Shown one piece after another: positions 7,243-15,472 of a DNA stretch of 64,000 bases. The DNA is from Palsa-461 sp963768185. GTDB lineage: Bacteria; Actinomycetota; Acidimicrobiia; Acidimicrobiales; RAAP-2. The DNA is taken from assembly GCA_963768185.1 (NCBI GenBank), contig CAVYGS010000004.1, forward strand, positions 124,001 to 188,000, written 5' to 3'. The translations under genes were made by a program, and so were the position numbers. The notes under the pieces are model-generated. The model worked only from the letters and a program-made list of their open reading frames with translations, was not told the origin of the DNA and did not search any database. Within the stretch, counting starts at the first letter, position 1, and each line of letters opens with the position of its first letter.

Positions 7243-8631
7243 GTGCTCCGATCCGGGGTCGCCACCGACATCGGGCGGGCCCGGGACAGCAACGAGGACC
7301 GGGCGGCCGCCGGGGACACGCTCTTCGCGGTCGCCGACGGCATGGGCGGGCACGTCGGCGGCGAGGTCGCGGCGCGACTGGCGATCGAGACGCTTCAGAG
7401 CGCGTATGACCGCAACCCCACCGTCGCCGGGTTGCGTGAGGCCTTCGTTGCCGCCAACAGCGCGATCTGGGACCAGAGTCTGCAGATCGAGCAGCTCCGG
7501 GGCATGGGCACCACGCTCACGGCGGCCGGCCTGACCGTCGGCTCCGACGGGCGCGACCTCATGTGCCTGGCCAACGTCGGCGACTCGCGCGCCTATCTCA
7601 TGTCGGGCGGCCAGGTGCGCCAGATCACGGCCGACCACAGCCTCGCCGAGGAGCGCGTGCGCCATGGCGAGATGACCGAGGCCGAGGCCGAGGTGCACCC
7701 GCACCGCCACATCTTGACCAGGGCCCTCGGCGTGAGCCCCGAGGTCGACGTCGACGTCTGGGAGCTCCATGTGAAGACCGGCGACCGTCTGCTGCTCTGC
7801 AGCGACGGGCTCACGAACGAGGTCGGCATCGGGCAGATCGGGCAGGTGCTCCAGAGTGTGAAGGACCCCCGAAAGGCGGCCCGAGCGCTGGTCGATCGGG
7901 CCAACGCCCACGGGGGCAGCGACAACGTCACGGTCGTAGTGGTGGACGTCCTGGTCGGCGAGGAGGGGACAACCGAGCCTTCGCTGGTCTCCAAGATCTC
8001 GGCGCCGGGCGCGCCGATCATCCCGCCGGCCGTCCCGCCGAGCGCCACCGCCCAGTCCGCCGTCGCGACCCGGTCCCCGGCGGGGATCGCCCCCGTCACC
8101 ACGGCCGTGCCGGCCGTTCCGGCGGCTCCCCTCGGCACCAACGGGGTGGCCGGCGACACGTTCGTCGCCTCGGCACCCGTCGTGGTGCAGACCGTCGCGC
8201 CGCCCGAGTACCGGCCCGCGCCCGAGCTTGCCCCCCTCCCCAAGGAGTCCCGCCGGGACCGCCGTCGACGCCTCGGGGTCCCCCGTCGGATCACGCTTCG
8301 GGTCGTCCTGTTCTTCGTCCTCATCCTGGCGGTCCCGGCCGGCGCGGTCGCGGTGGTGCGGTGGTACTCGATGGACAACTGGTACGTGGCCATCGACCAC
8401 AGCGACAACCACCTCGCGATCTATCAGGGGCGCCAGGGCGGATTCCTTGGGTTCAAACCCAAGCTTGTCGACCTGACGGGTGTCACCACCTCCGAGGTCC
8501 TGCCCCGCCGGCTGCCCGCACTGCGCGCCACCGTCGACGAGACCTCGCTCGGGGCCGGCGAGCGGTACATCGCGAACCTGCACCAGGAGTACGTGGCCCA
8601 GCAAGACAACACGCCGTTGGACGGCCTGTAG
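7243..8631 (+). CDS. pstP: PP2C-family serine/threonine phosphatase, membrane anchored
   Basis: 462 residues. GTG 7243 is chosen because GGAGG ends 5 bases before it; GTG 7237 is in the same frame. The N-terminal PP2C domain (about 1-240) has the metal-binding motifs IGRARDSNED, VADGMGGH, GDSRAYL, CSDGLTN and GGSDNVTVVVVD. A proline/alanine-rich linker leads to one membrane helix (about residues 355-375, LRVVLFFVLILAVPAG) and an outer tail, as in PstP. It dephosphorylates the kinase and its substrates. It ends two bases before the pbpA start. A rodA gene would normally come between them. Confidence 0.93.
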   Translation: MLRSGVATDIGRARDSNEDRAAAGDTLFAVADGMGGHVGGEVAARLAIETLQSAYDRNPTVAGLREAFVAANSAIWDQSLQIEQLRGMGTTLTAAGLTVGSDGRDLMCLANVGDSRAYLMSGGQVRQITADHSLAEERVRHGEMTEAEAEVHPHRHILTRALGVSPEVDVDVWELHVKTGDRLLLCSDGLTNEVGIGQIGQVLQSVKDPRKAARALVDRANAHGGSDNVTVVVVDVLVGEEGTTEPSLVSKISAPGAPIIPPAVPPSATAQSAVATRSPAGIAPVTTAVPAVPAAPLGTNGVAGDTFVASAPVVVQTVAPPEYRPAPELAPLPKESRRDRRRRLGVPRRITLRVVLFFVLILAVPAGAVAVVRWYSMDNWYVAIDHSDNHLAIYQGRQGGFLGFKPKLVDLTGVTTSEVLPRRLPALRATVDETSLGAGERYIANLHQEYVAQQDNTPLDGL

Positions 8632-8633
8632 CC

Positions 8634-10169
8634 GTGGGACGACGCATCCGGTGGTTGGGGGTCGTGCTGATCTTGTGCTTCGGCCTGGTCATCGTGCAGC
8701 TGACCAACATCCAGTTCCACCGGGCGGCAGCCCTCGCCCACTCCCCGAACAATCCGGTCAACCAAGTCCAGGACTGGACCTTCGCGGACAGGGGCGACAT
8801 CTACGCCGCCGACGGAACGCTCCTCGCCTACTCGCAACGCATTGCCCCGGCGGGTGCGAACACCTACCAGTTCGAACGCGTCTACCCGCAGGGGTCGTTG
8901 TTCTCCCAAGTCGTCGGCACCTGTTCTCCCATCAAGGGACTGGGCTGTCCGACCGGGGTCGAGGGCTACTACAGCTCGTACCTCTCCTTGCACAAGCAGT
9001 CGGCCCAGACCCTCAGTCAGTTGTTGTCGCCGCCCCCCCCGACGACCGACGACGTCACACTGACCATCGACCCGCAGCTCCAACGGGATGCCGCGGCCGC
9101 ACTCGCCAACCTCCCCGGGCCGAACAAGGACGGAGCCATCATCATGATCGATCCCCAGAACGGGGCGATCCTGGCCATGTACTCGACGCCGACCTACGAC
9201 CCGACGCCCCTCACCACCCCGAATTACTCGGCCTACATCTCGGCCTACAACCTGTACCACGTCCCCGACCCCGAAGGGTTCGCGCCGATCTACTCGATGG
9301 CGACCTACGACGCGATCCTGCCTGGGTCGACGGCGAAGGTGATCACGACCAGTGCGATCTACAACCTCGACCCCGCGCTCGCCACCTACGACTTCCCGAC
9401 CACCGCGTGCCTCACCAACATCCCCGACACGAACCAGGAGATCTGCAACGACGCCGACACCGCGTCGGCGGCGAATGCCTGCGGCGGCACCATCATCCAG
9501 ATGCTCCCGGCGTCGTGCGACCCCGGTTACGCCAAGCTCGGGCTGCTGCTCGGCGCCGACAACCTGGCCGAGCAGGCGAGCCTGTTCGGCTTCAACACAG
9601 TGCCCCCACTCGACCTGCCCCCGGGCTATGTCCAGCCGTCGCGCTATCCGACTGCCCAGGCGATGAGCCAGGGGGGCAACCCCGGCATCCCGGGCCAGGC
9701 CTACTCCGCGTTCGGCCAGCAGGATGTCTCGGCCACGGCCCTCCAGAACGCCCTGGTGGCGGCAGGCATCGCCAACGGCGGGTCGATCATGGTGCCGCAC
9801 CTGATGGAGAAGATCACCAACGCCCAGGGCGAGGTCGTCGAGACCTACCAGCCGCGGGTGTGGAAGCAGGCAATGTCGGCGGCAGCGGCGGCCGAGGTGA
9901 CGCCGCTGATGGAGTCGGTCGCGACGTCGGGGACCGCCGCGGGGGATGGGTTCCCCGCTTCACTCGACGTCGCAGTGAAGACGGGGACCGCCCAGGTCGG
10001 GTTCCCCGTTATCACCTCGGTGGCCGACTGGATGATCGGGTTCGCGCCGGCCAAGGACCCCAAGGTCGCCATTGCCGTGGTGGTGCCGTTCCAGTCGCTG
10101 TCGACCCAGGGGGCGTCGATCGCCGGTCCGATCGTGAGGCAGATGCTCGAGGACGCGCTGGGCTCGTGA
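8634..10169 (+). CDS. pbpA: Class B penicillin-binding protein PbpA (peptidoglycan transpeptidase)
   Basis: 511 residues. A signal-anchor helix at about 7-27 (LGVVLILCFGLVIVQLTNI) is followed by the dimerisation domain and a transpeptidase domain. The nucleophile motif is S232-T-A-K (PGSTAKV) and the third motif is K449-T-G (VKTGTAQV). The second motif, normally SxN, reads S294-C-D296 (PASCDPGYAKLG). The region FGQQDVSATALQNALVAAGI matches other PbpA proteins. GTG 8634 lies two bases after pstP. Its usual SEDS glycosyltransferase partner RodA is not encoded nearby. Confidence 0.92.
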   Translation: MGRRIRWLGVVLILCFGLVIVQLTNIQFHRAAALAHSPNNPVNQVQDWTFADRGDIYAADGTLLAYSQRIAPAGANTYQFERVYPQGSLFSQVVGTCSPIKGLGCPTGVEGYYSSYLSLHKQSAQTLSQLLSPPPPTTDDVTLTIDPQLQRDAAAALANLPGPNKDGAIIMIDPQNGAILAMYSTPTYDPTPLTTPNYSAYISAYNLYHVPDPEGFAPIYSMATYDAILPGSTAKVITTSAIYNLDPALATYDFPTTACLTNIPDTNQEICNDADTASAANACGGTIIQMLPASCDPGYAKLGLLLGADNLAEQASLFGFNTVPPLDLPPGYVQPSRYPTAQAMSQGGNPGIPGQAYSAFGQQDVSATALQNALVAAGIANGGSIMVPHLMEKITNAQGEVVETYQPRVWKQAMSAAAAAEVTPLMESVATSGTAAGDGFPASLDVAVKTGTAQVGFPVITSVADWMIGFAPAKDPKVAIAVVVPFQSLSTQGASIAGPIVRQMLEDALGS

Positions 10170-10230
10170 CCAGGGATTCGATGTCGTCGTGGCGGATCGT
10201 TCCTCACCGTTGGTGCAGCGCAGCGCCGCG

Positions 10231-10236
10231 TAGGCT
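10231..10236 (+). promoter_or_regulatory. -10 box TAGGCT for a leaderless pknB transcript
   Basis: TAGGCT ends 9 bases before ATG 10246, in a 76-bp gap after pbpA with no ribosome-binding site. It suggests pknB also has its own leaderless promoter. Confidence 0.45.
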
Positions 10237-10245
10237 CTGAACGCC

Positions 10246-12150
10246 ATGCAGCCCGTTGAGGCCCCGCGCGTCTTCTCGGACCGCTACGAGATCACGCACC
10301 TGATCGCTCGTGGCGGGATGGCCGAGGTGTACCGGGCCCGCGACCGCCTCCTCGACCGGCCGGTCGCCCTCAAGGTCCTCTTCCCCGAGCTCTCGGTCGA
10401 CCGCGCCTTCGTCGAGCGGTTCCGTCGCGAGGCCCAGGCTGCCGCCAAGCTTTCGCACCCCAACATCGTCCCGGTGTTCGACTGGGGGGAGGACGCCGGC
10501 TCGTATTTCATCGTCATGGAGTTCATCGACGGCCGACCCCTCTCGGCGGTCCTGCGGGAGAGTGGCCCACTCGAGTCGGCCCGCGCCGCGCAGATCACCG
10601 CCCAAGTGGCAGCGGCGCTCGCCTCGGCACACCGCCACGGCGTCGTGCACCGCGACATCAAGCCCGGCAACGTACTCATCACCGACGACGGCCAGGTGAA
10701 GGTCACCGACTTCGGCATCGCGCGTGCGGTGAACACCGAGGAGAGCCTCACCCAGACCGGCGCGGTGATGGGCACCGCCACCTATTTCTCGCCCGAGCAG
10801 GCCGAGGGGATCGGCGTGGACGCGCGCACCGACATCTACTCACTCGGCGTCGTGCTTTTCGAGATGCTGACCGGCCGCCCGCCGTTCCTGGGCGACACGC
10901 CGGTCTCGGTGGCCTCCAAGCACGTGCGCGACATCGCGCCGGCCCCCCGTGACCTGCTTGAGACGATCCCCGCCGAGCTCGAAGCCGTGACCATGAAGGC
11001 GATGGCCAAGCAGCCCGACCAGCGCTACCAGAGCGCCGAGGACTTCCGTGCCGACCTGCTCCGCTTCGTCGAGGGTCTGCCGGTCGAGGCGCGGCCGCTC
11101 AACGGGAGCATGGACGCGACCGGGGTCATCGGCTCGGTTGGCGCGACCCAGACGATCGGCGCCACACCCGCCGGGACCCAGAGCTTCCGTCGCCCTTCAC
11201 CGCGTGGGCGCGAGGAGACGGGTCGCCGTCCCTGGGGATGGATTGCCCTGCTCGCTATCCTGCTGGCCGCGCTGGTCGTGGTCGCCGTCTTGTTGGTGAA
11301 CACGTTCACCGGCGGCTTGTCCCTGCCCAACGTCGTCGGCAAGACCCAGGCCCAGGCCGATCAGATCCTGACCTCGAAGGACCTCGTCATTGGCACGACG
11401 AAGAACGTCGCCGACACCGCCAAGGCGGGCACCGTCGTCCACACGGACCCGCCCGCAGGCACCCATGTGTCCAAGAAGGCGGTCGTGAACCTGGTCATCA
11501 GCGCGGGCGAGGCCAAGGTGCAGGTCCCCGAGGTGGAGGGCGACGACCTCACGACCGCCCAGTTGCTGCTCACCCAGGCCGGGCTCAATCCGAAGGTGAA
11601 GTTCGTCAACAGCCCAGGGCAACAGAACGCAGTGCTCACCCAGTCACCGTTGGGTGGCACGACGGTGCGGAAGGGTTCGACCATCACCCTCTCGGTCCCG
11701 AAGCCCACGAACTCGGTCACGGTGCCCAACCTGATCGGGCTGACCCCTCCGGAGGCCGCCGCGCAGTTGACCCCAGCCCTCACGGTCGGCACCCAGTCGA
11801 ACACCTGCTCGAACACGGTGCCCTCGGGTCAGGTCTCGGCCTCCACCCCGCCGTCGGGTGCGTCGGTCGGACGGGGGACCTCGGTCAATCTCACGATCTC
11901 CTCGGGCCCCTGCCAGGTCGTGATCCAGAACGTGGTGGGGGACAGCTCGGCGAGCGCCACCTCGACGCTGAGCGGCCAGGGACTGACCGTCCAGGTGGCG
12001 AGCACCGTCGTGTGCGACCCCTCCGAACAGGGCGATGTGGTTGCCCAGAGCCCAGGCGGGGGCACCCAGGTGACCCTGCCGGCGTCGGACACGATCACGG
12101 TGTGCAGCACGACGTCCCCCTCGTCCACGACGACCACGACCACTCCTTAG
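10246..12150 (+). CDS. pknB: Membrane serine/threonine kinase with PASTA repeats
   Basis: 634 residues. The N-terminal kinase domain has a glycine loop (IARGGMAEVY), Lys43 in VALKVL, catalytic HRDIKPGN (Asp137), DFG (Asp155) and an activation loop TGAVMGTATYFSPEQ. One membrane helix lies at about 330-352. Four PASTA repeats follow (first SLPNVVGKTQAQADQIL, second VQVPEVEGDDLTTAQLLL). They sense peptidoglycan fragments and lipid II in the family. The tail is Thr/Ser-rich. The kinase phosphorylates FHA partners and is opposed by PstP, encoded in the same cluster. A separate PknA, usual in mycobacteria, is not present. Confidence 0.95.
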   Translation: MQPVEAPRVFSDRYEITHLIARGGMAEVYRARDRLLDRPVALKVLFPELSVDRAFVERFRREAQAAAKLSHPNIVPVFDWGEDAGSYFIVMEFIDGRPLSAVLRESGPLESARAAQITAQVAAALASAHRHGVVHRDIKPGNVLITDDGQVKVTDFGIARAVNTEESLTQTGAVMGTATYFSPEQAEGIGVDARTDIYSLGVVLFEMLTGRPPFLGDTPVSVASKHVRDIAPAPRDLLETIPAELEAVTMKAMAKQPDQRYQSAEDFRADLLRFVEGLPVEARPLNGSMDATGVIGSVGATQTIGATPAGTQSFRRPSPRGREETGRRPWGWIALLAILLAALVVVAVLLVNTFTGGLSLPNVVGKTQAQADQILTSKDLVIGTTKNVADTAKAGTVVHTDPPAGTHVSKKAVVNLVISAGEAKVQVPEVEGDDLTTAQLLLTQAGLNPKVKFVNSPGQQNAVLTQSPLGGTTVRKGSTITLSVPKPTNSVTVPNLIGLTPPEAAAQLTPALTVGTQSNTCSNTVPSGQVSASTPPSGASVGRGTSVNLTISSGPCQVVIQNVVGDSSASATSTLSGQGLTVQVASTVVCDPSEQGDVVAQSPGGGTQVTLPASDTITVCSTTSPSSTTTTTTP

Positions 12151-12152
12151 CC

Positions 12153-12975
12153 GTGGGCATCCGCGCCGCGGGTCACGACCACGCACCGTCGGCTCGGCGA
12201 CGCGCCGGTGCCCGCCGGGGCGTCACGGTCGGCGCCATTGCGACCGGATTGGCGCTGAGCCTGGCGGGTCCCGCGCTGGGCGCGCCGGCGCATCCGGGGT
12301 TGCTCGCGCACCCTCGCCAAAGCGCTCGCCGCGTCGCGTGCCGAGCGCTCGGTGTTCTGGAAGGGCACGACCACCGTGGACGGGGCCACCGTCGTCGAGA
12401 CGACGAACGCCGGGATCGCCCAGGGGAACCAGACCGTCACGATCACGGTGGGGGTCCGGAGCGCCGGGACGATCTCGATCGAGCTGTTCGGCGACACCGT
12501 TGACATGAAGGGCGACACGGCGGCCTCGCTCGTGTTCCAGGGGTTCACCCCCGCGGCCGCGTCGGCCGAGGCGAACCAGTGGATCTCGATCCCCTCCTCA
12601 CAACCTTTCTACGCGCTGGTGGCGGCGGGCCTCACCGTGAAGAGCACGGTGCAAGAGCTCGACCTCACCGGACAGCTGCAGCGAGCCCGGCGGACCGAGG
12701 TGCTCGGGCGCAGCGTCATCGGCATCAAGGGCACCCTCTCGCTCGAGGGCGTGACGGGCCCGGCGGTCCTCTATGTGCGCAGCGCCGGGACACCGCTGCC
12801 GGTCGAAGAGACCATGTCGGGCACCGGTGTCGGGGTGGTGACGCTCAGCCGCTGGGGCGAGTCGGTCAAGGTCGGGAGCCCGCCCAAGGCGGTCGCGTTC
12901 GACCCGACGTGGGTCGAGCCGACCTCGGGCGGCGGGGGGTCGACTCCCTCCCCAGGTCGGCCAATCGCAGTCTGA
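12153..12975 (+). pseudogene. Secreted protein of unknown function, frame broken by one base
   Basis: From GTG 12153 the first frame encodes a basic stretch and a signal peptide (VGAIATGLALSLAGPALGAP). The conserved-looking mature part (TLAKALAASRAERSVFWKG onward, about 220 residues) is in the next frame. The switch falls at the GGGG run 12296-12299, where removing one G joins the two. The mature part has no motif I recognise and ends in a Gly/Ser/Pro-rich tail. It starts two bases after pknB, so it is probably cotranscribed and acts outside the membrane. It could be a real lesion or an assembly error. Confidence 0.6.
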
Positions 12976-12979
12976 GCGC

Positions 12980-13574
12980 TCAGGCGGCCAGCTGGTGGAG
13001 GAAGTTCTCGAGCAGCCGGGGGCCCTGGGTCGTCAGGATCGACTCGGGGTGGAACTGCACGCCCTCGACGGCGAACGCCTTGTGGCGGAACCCCATGACG
13101 ACGCCCTCTCGCGTGCGGCGCGGTCACCACCAGGTCGTCGGGCACCGAGTCCGGCTCGATCACGAGGGAGTGGTAGCGGGTCGCCACGAAGGGGTCCGGG
13201 AGCCCGGCGAACACGCCCGTCCCGTCGTGGTGGATCTCGGAGGTCTTGCCGTGCATGAGGGTGGGCGCGGAGACCGTGTGGCCGCCGAAGACCTCGCCGA
13301 TGCACTGGTGCCCGAGGCAGACGCCGAGGATGGGCACCTTGCCGGCGAACGCCGCGACCACCTGCATCGAGACGCCGGCCGACTCGGGGCGGCCCGGTCC
13401 GGGTGAGATGACGATGCCGTCGGGCTCGGCGGCGGCGATGCCCTGGAGGTCGATCGCGTCGTTGCGGTGCACGACGGGTTCCGCGCCGAGCTCGCCCAGC
13501 TCCTGGACGAGGTTGTAGACGAACGAGTCGTAGTTGTCGATGAGCAGGATCCGGGCGCCCACGGTGGCCGCCAT
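12980..13574 (-). pseudogene. trpG: Anthranilate/aminodeoxychorismate synthase glutamine amidotransferase, frame broken by one base
   Basis: Class I glutaminase subunit (TrpG/PabA) that supplies ammonia for anthranilate or aminodeoxychorismate synthesis. Visible motifs are LLIDNYDSFVYNLVQ, ISPGPGRPESAGV and the nucleophile segment GVCLGHQCIGE. The expected His/Glu part (GVQFHPESILTTQGPRLLEN) and the stop at 12980 lie in another frame. Dropping one base in the GCGG at about 13114-13117 restores a full 197-residue protein. trpG next to pknB and crgA is the usual actinobacterial arrangement, so an essential-type gene broken here suggests a consensus error. Confidence 0.8.
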
Positions 13575-13597
13575 GGTAACGGCCCATCCCCGGTCAC

Positions 13598-13603
13598 TAT
13601 TCT
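13598..13603 (+). promoter_or_regulatory. -10 box TATTCT for a leaderless crgA transcript
   Basis: TATTCT ends 8 bases before ATG 13612 with no ribosome-binding site between. It lies in the short divergent gap between trpG and crgA. Confidence 0.5.
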
Positions 13604-13611
13604 CCTACCCC

Positions 13612-13905
13612 ATGGCTCCGAACACCCGCGGCGGATCGGGTCGCGCCCAGCCCAAGGCCCCCCGCCGCGTCGGGCGCTACACGCCGGCCGAGCAGAGCGG
13701 GCGCTACACCCGCCCGATCCCCACCAAGGTCCGTCGGAGCGCTCGGTGGTTCGGCCCGCTCATCATCTTCATGATGGTGTTCGGGATCCTGACGATCCTG
13801 TTGAACTACCTGACGGTCCTGCCCGGCTCGGTGTCGGTCTGGTACCTGGTGGCCGGGCTGGTGATCATCTTCGTCGCCTTCATGGCGGCGACCCGGTATC
13901 GCTGA
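13612..13905 (+). CDS. crgA: Cell division protein CrgA
   Basis: 97 residues. A basic, disordered N-terminus is followed by the CrgA hallmark: two membrane helices (RWFGPLIIFMMVFGILTIL and WYLVAGLVIIFVAFMAATRY) with a short outer loop containing YLTVLPGSVS. CrgA binds FtsZ, FtsQ, FtsI and PBPs and coordinates septal wall synthesis in actinobacteria. Its place beside trpG and pknB matches M. tuberculosis. It is intact and ends eight bases before the convergent thiolase gene. Confidence 0.93.
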   Translation: MAPNTRGGSGRAQPKAPRRVGRYTPAEQSGRYTRPIPTKVRRSARWFGPLIIFMMVFGILTILLNYLTVLPGSVSVWYLVAGLVIIFVAFMAATRYR

Positions 13906-13912
13906 GGTTCGC

Positions 13913-15091
13913 TCAGCCCAACCGCTCGATGATGCAGGCGTTGGCGAGCCCGCCGCCCTCGCACATCGTGAGCAGGCCGTAGCGTCCCTCGGTCCGCTCG
14001 AGTTCGTTGACGAGCGTGGCCAGCAGCTTGGTGCCCGACGCTCCGAGCGGGTGACCGAGGGCGATGGCGCCGCCGTTCACGTTCACCTTTTCCATGTCGG
14101 GGTGCAGTTCCTTCTCCCACGCGAGCACGACGGAGGCGAACGCCTCGTTGATCTCCACCGCGTCGATGTCGTCCATCGTGAGCTTGGCCCGCTCGAGGAC
14201 CAACCGGGTGGCCGGGATCGGGCCGGTGAGCATGGTCACCGGGTCGGCCCCGATGACCGCGAAGGCCACGAAGCGGGCCCGCGGGGTGTAGCCCAAGGAC
14301 GCCGCCTTCTCTTCGCTCATGATGAGCGCACCCGACGAGCCGTCGGTGATCTGTGAGGAGTTGCCGGCGGTGATCTTGCCGTCCTCCTTGAAGGCGGGCT
14401 TCAGGTTGGCCAGCACCTCGGCGGTCGTGCCGGGACGGATGCCCTCGTCGGCCTTGAAGATCTCGTCGGTGTCCTTGCCCTCGTCGTCGCGGACGGGGAT
14501 CCCGATGATCTCGGCGTCGAAGCGACCCTCGGCCGACGCCCGGGCCGCCCGCTGCTGGCTCTGGGCTCCGAAGCGGTCGAGGTCCTCGCGCGACAGGCCC
14601 CACTTGTCGGCGATCATCTCGGCGCCGATGCCCTGGCTGACCAGCCCGCCCACCGGGGCGTAGCGGGCCTGGACCCGTGGCCCGAAGGGGTAGCCCACCT
14701 CGCGCACGATGGAGGAGCCCATCGGCACCCGGGTCATCGCCTCGACTCCGCCCGCGACCACCATGTCGTATGCGCCGGCCATGACACCCTGGGCCGCGAA
14801 GTGGGCGGCCTGTTGAGAGGAGCCGCACTGGCGGTCCACCGTGGTGGCCGGCACCGACTCGGGCCAGCCGGCGGCCAGCACTGCCGAGCGGCCGATGTTG
14901 AGCGACTGCTCGCCGACCTGCATCACGCAGCCGGTGATCACGTCGTCGACCTCCGCCGGGTCGAACCCGTTGCGCTCCTGGAGCGCCCTCAGCGGCTCGG
15001 AGGCCAGGTCGACGGCATGCCAGTTCCGCAGCTTGCCGTTGCGCTTCCCCCCGGCGGTCCGCACGGCGTCGACGATCACGGCGGTGGTCAT
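13913..15091 (-). CDS. Acetyl-CoA C-acetyltransferase (thiolase)
   Basis: 392 residues from ATG 15091, with GGGAGGAG 6 bases upstream. It shows the thiolase triad: the acylated cysteine in VDRQCGSSQQA, the histidine in GGAIALGHPLGASG and the second cysteine in TMCEGGGLANA. The mid-domain NEAFA is also present. It either condenses two acetyl-CoA or cleaves 3-ketoacyl-CoA. The direction (beta-oxidation or biosynthesis) cannot be decided. No fatty-acid genes sit beside it. Confidence 0.93.
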   Translation of the reverse strand: MTTAVIVDAVRTAGGKRNGKLRNWHAVDLASEPLRALQERNGFDPAEVDDVITGCVMQVGEQSLNIGRSAVLAAGWPESVPATTVDRQCGSSQQAAHFAAQGVMAGAYDMVVAGGVEAMTRVPMGSSIVREVGYPFGPRVQARYAPVGGLVSQGIGAEMIADKWGLSREDLDRFGAQSQQRAARASAEGRFDAEIIGIPVRDDEGKDTDEIFKADEGIRPGTTAEVLANLKPAFKEDGKITAGNSSQITDGSSGALIMSEEKAASLGYTPRARFVAFAVIGADPVTMLTGPIPATRLVLERAKLTMDDIDAVEINEAFASVVLAWEKELHPDMEKVNVNGGAIALGHPLGASGTKLLATLVNELERTEGRYGLLTMCEGGGLANACIIERLG

Positions 15092-15214
15092 GGAATCTCC
15101 TCCCGTCCGGCGGTGGTGCCTGGTCGCGGTCGCCGTCATGTTAGTTGTCACCCCGAAAAGGCGACCGGGCCAGCGGCTCTGGCCGAGACGGCCTCTCCGC
15201 CGGGGTGGCGGAAT

Positions 15215-15220
15215 TACGCT
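15215..15220 (+). promoter_or_regulatory. -10 box TACGCT for a leaderless copper-island transcript
   Basis: TACGCT is separated by only 6 bases from ATG 15227 of the HMA protein, fitting a transcript that starts at or next to the start codon. Confidence 0.45.
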
Positions 15221-15226
15221 TCTGAC

Positions 15227-15472
15227 ATGGGAACGGGCAGCGTCGAGCTCGAGGTCGGGGGGATGCACTGCGCCTCGTGTGTCGCCCTGATCGAAGAGAC
15301 GCTCTCGGCGGCGCCCGGCGTGCGCATGGTCTCGGTCGACCTGGACGCCGGGCGCGCCTCGGTGACCTTCGACCCCGAGGCCCTCACGGTCGACGATCTC
15401 TGCGGAGTCGTGGTCGGTGTCGGCTACGAGGCGGCGCCCCTCCACCCGGGTGACGCGGCTTGGTCGTGCTGA
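15227..15472 (+). CDS. Heavy-metal-associated (HMA) domain protein, CopZ-like
   Basis: 81 residues, a single HMA fold. The Cu(I)-binding CxxC is in GGMHCASC (residues 12-19), and the domain follows the usual beta-alpha-beta pattern with VVVGVGYEA near the end. The C-terminus ends in a lone cysteine. Such proteins hand copper(I) to CopA or to a regulator. It overlaps the copA start by seven bases, so the two are translationally coupled. Confidence 0.88.
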   Translation: MGTGSVELEVGGMHCASCVALIEETLSAAPGVRMVSVDLDAGRASVTFDPEALTVDDLCGVVVGVGYEAAPLHPGDAAWSC

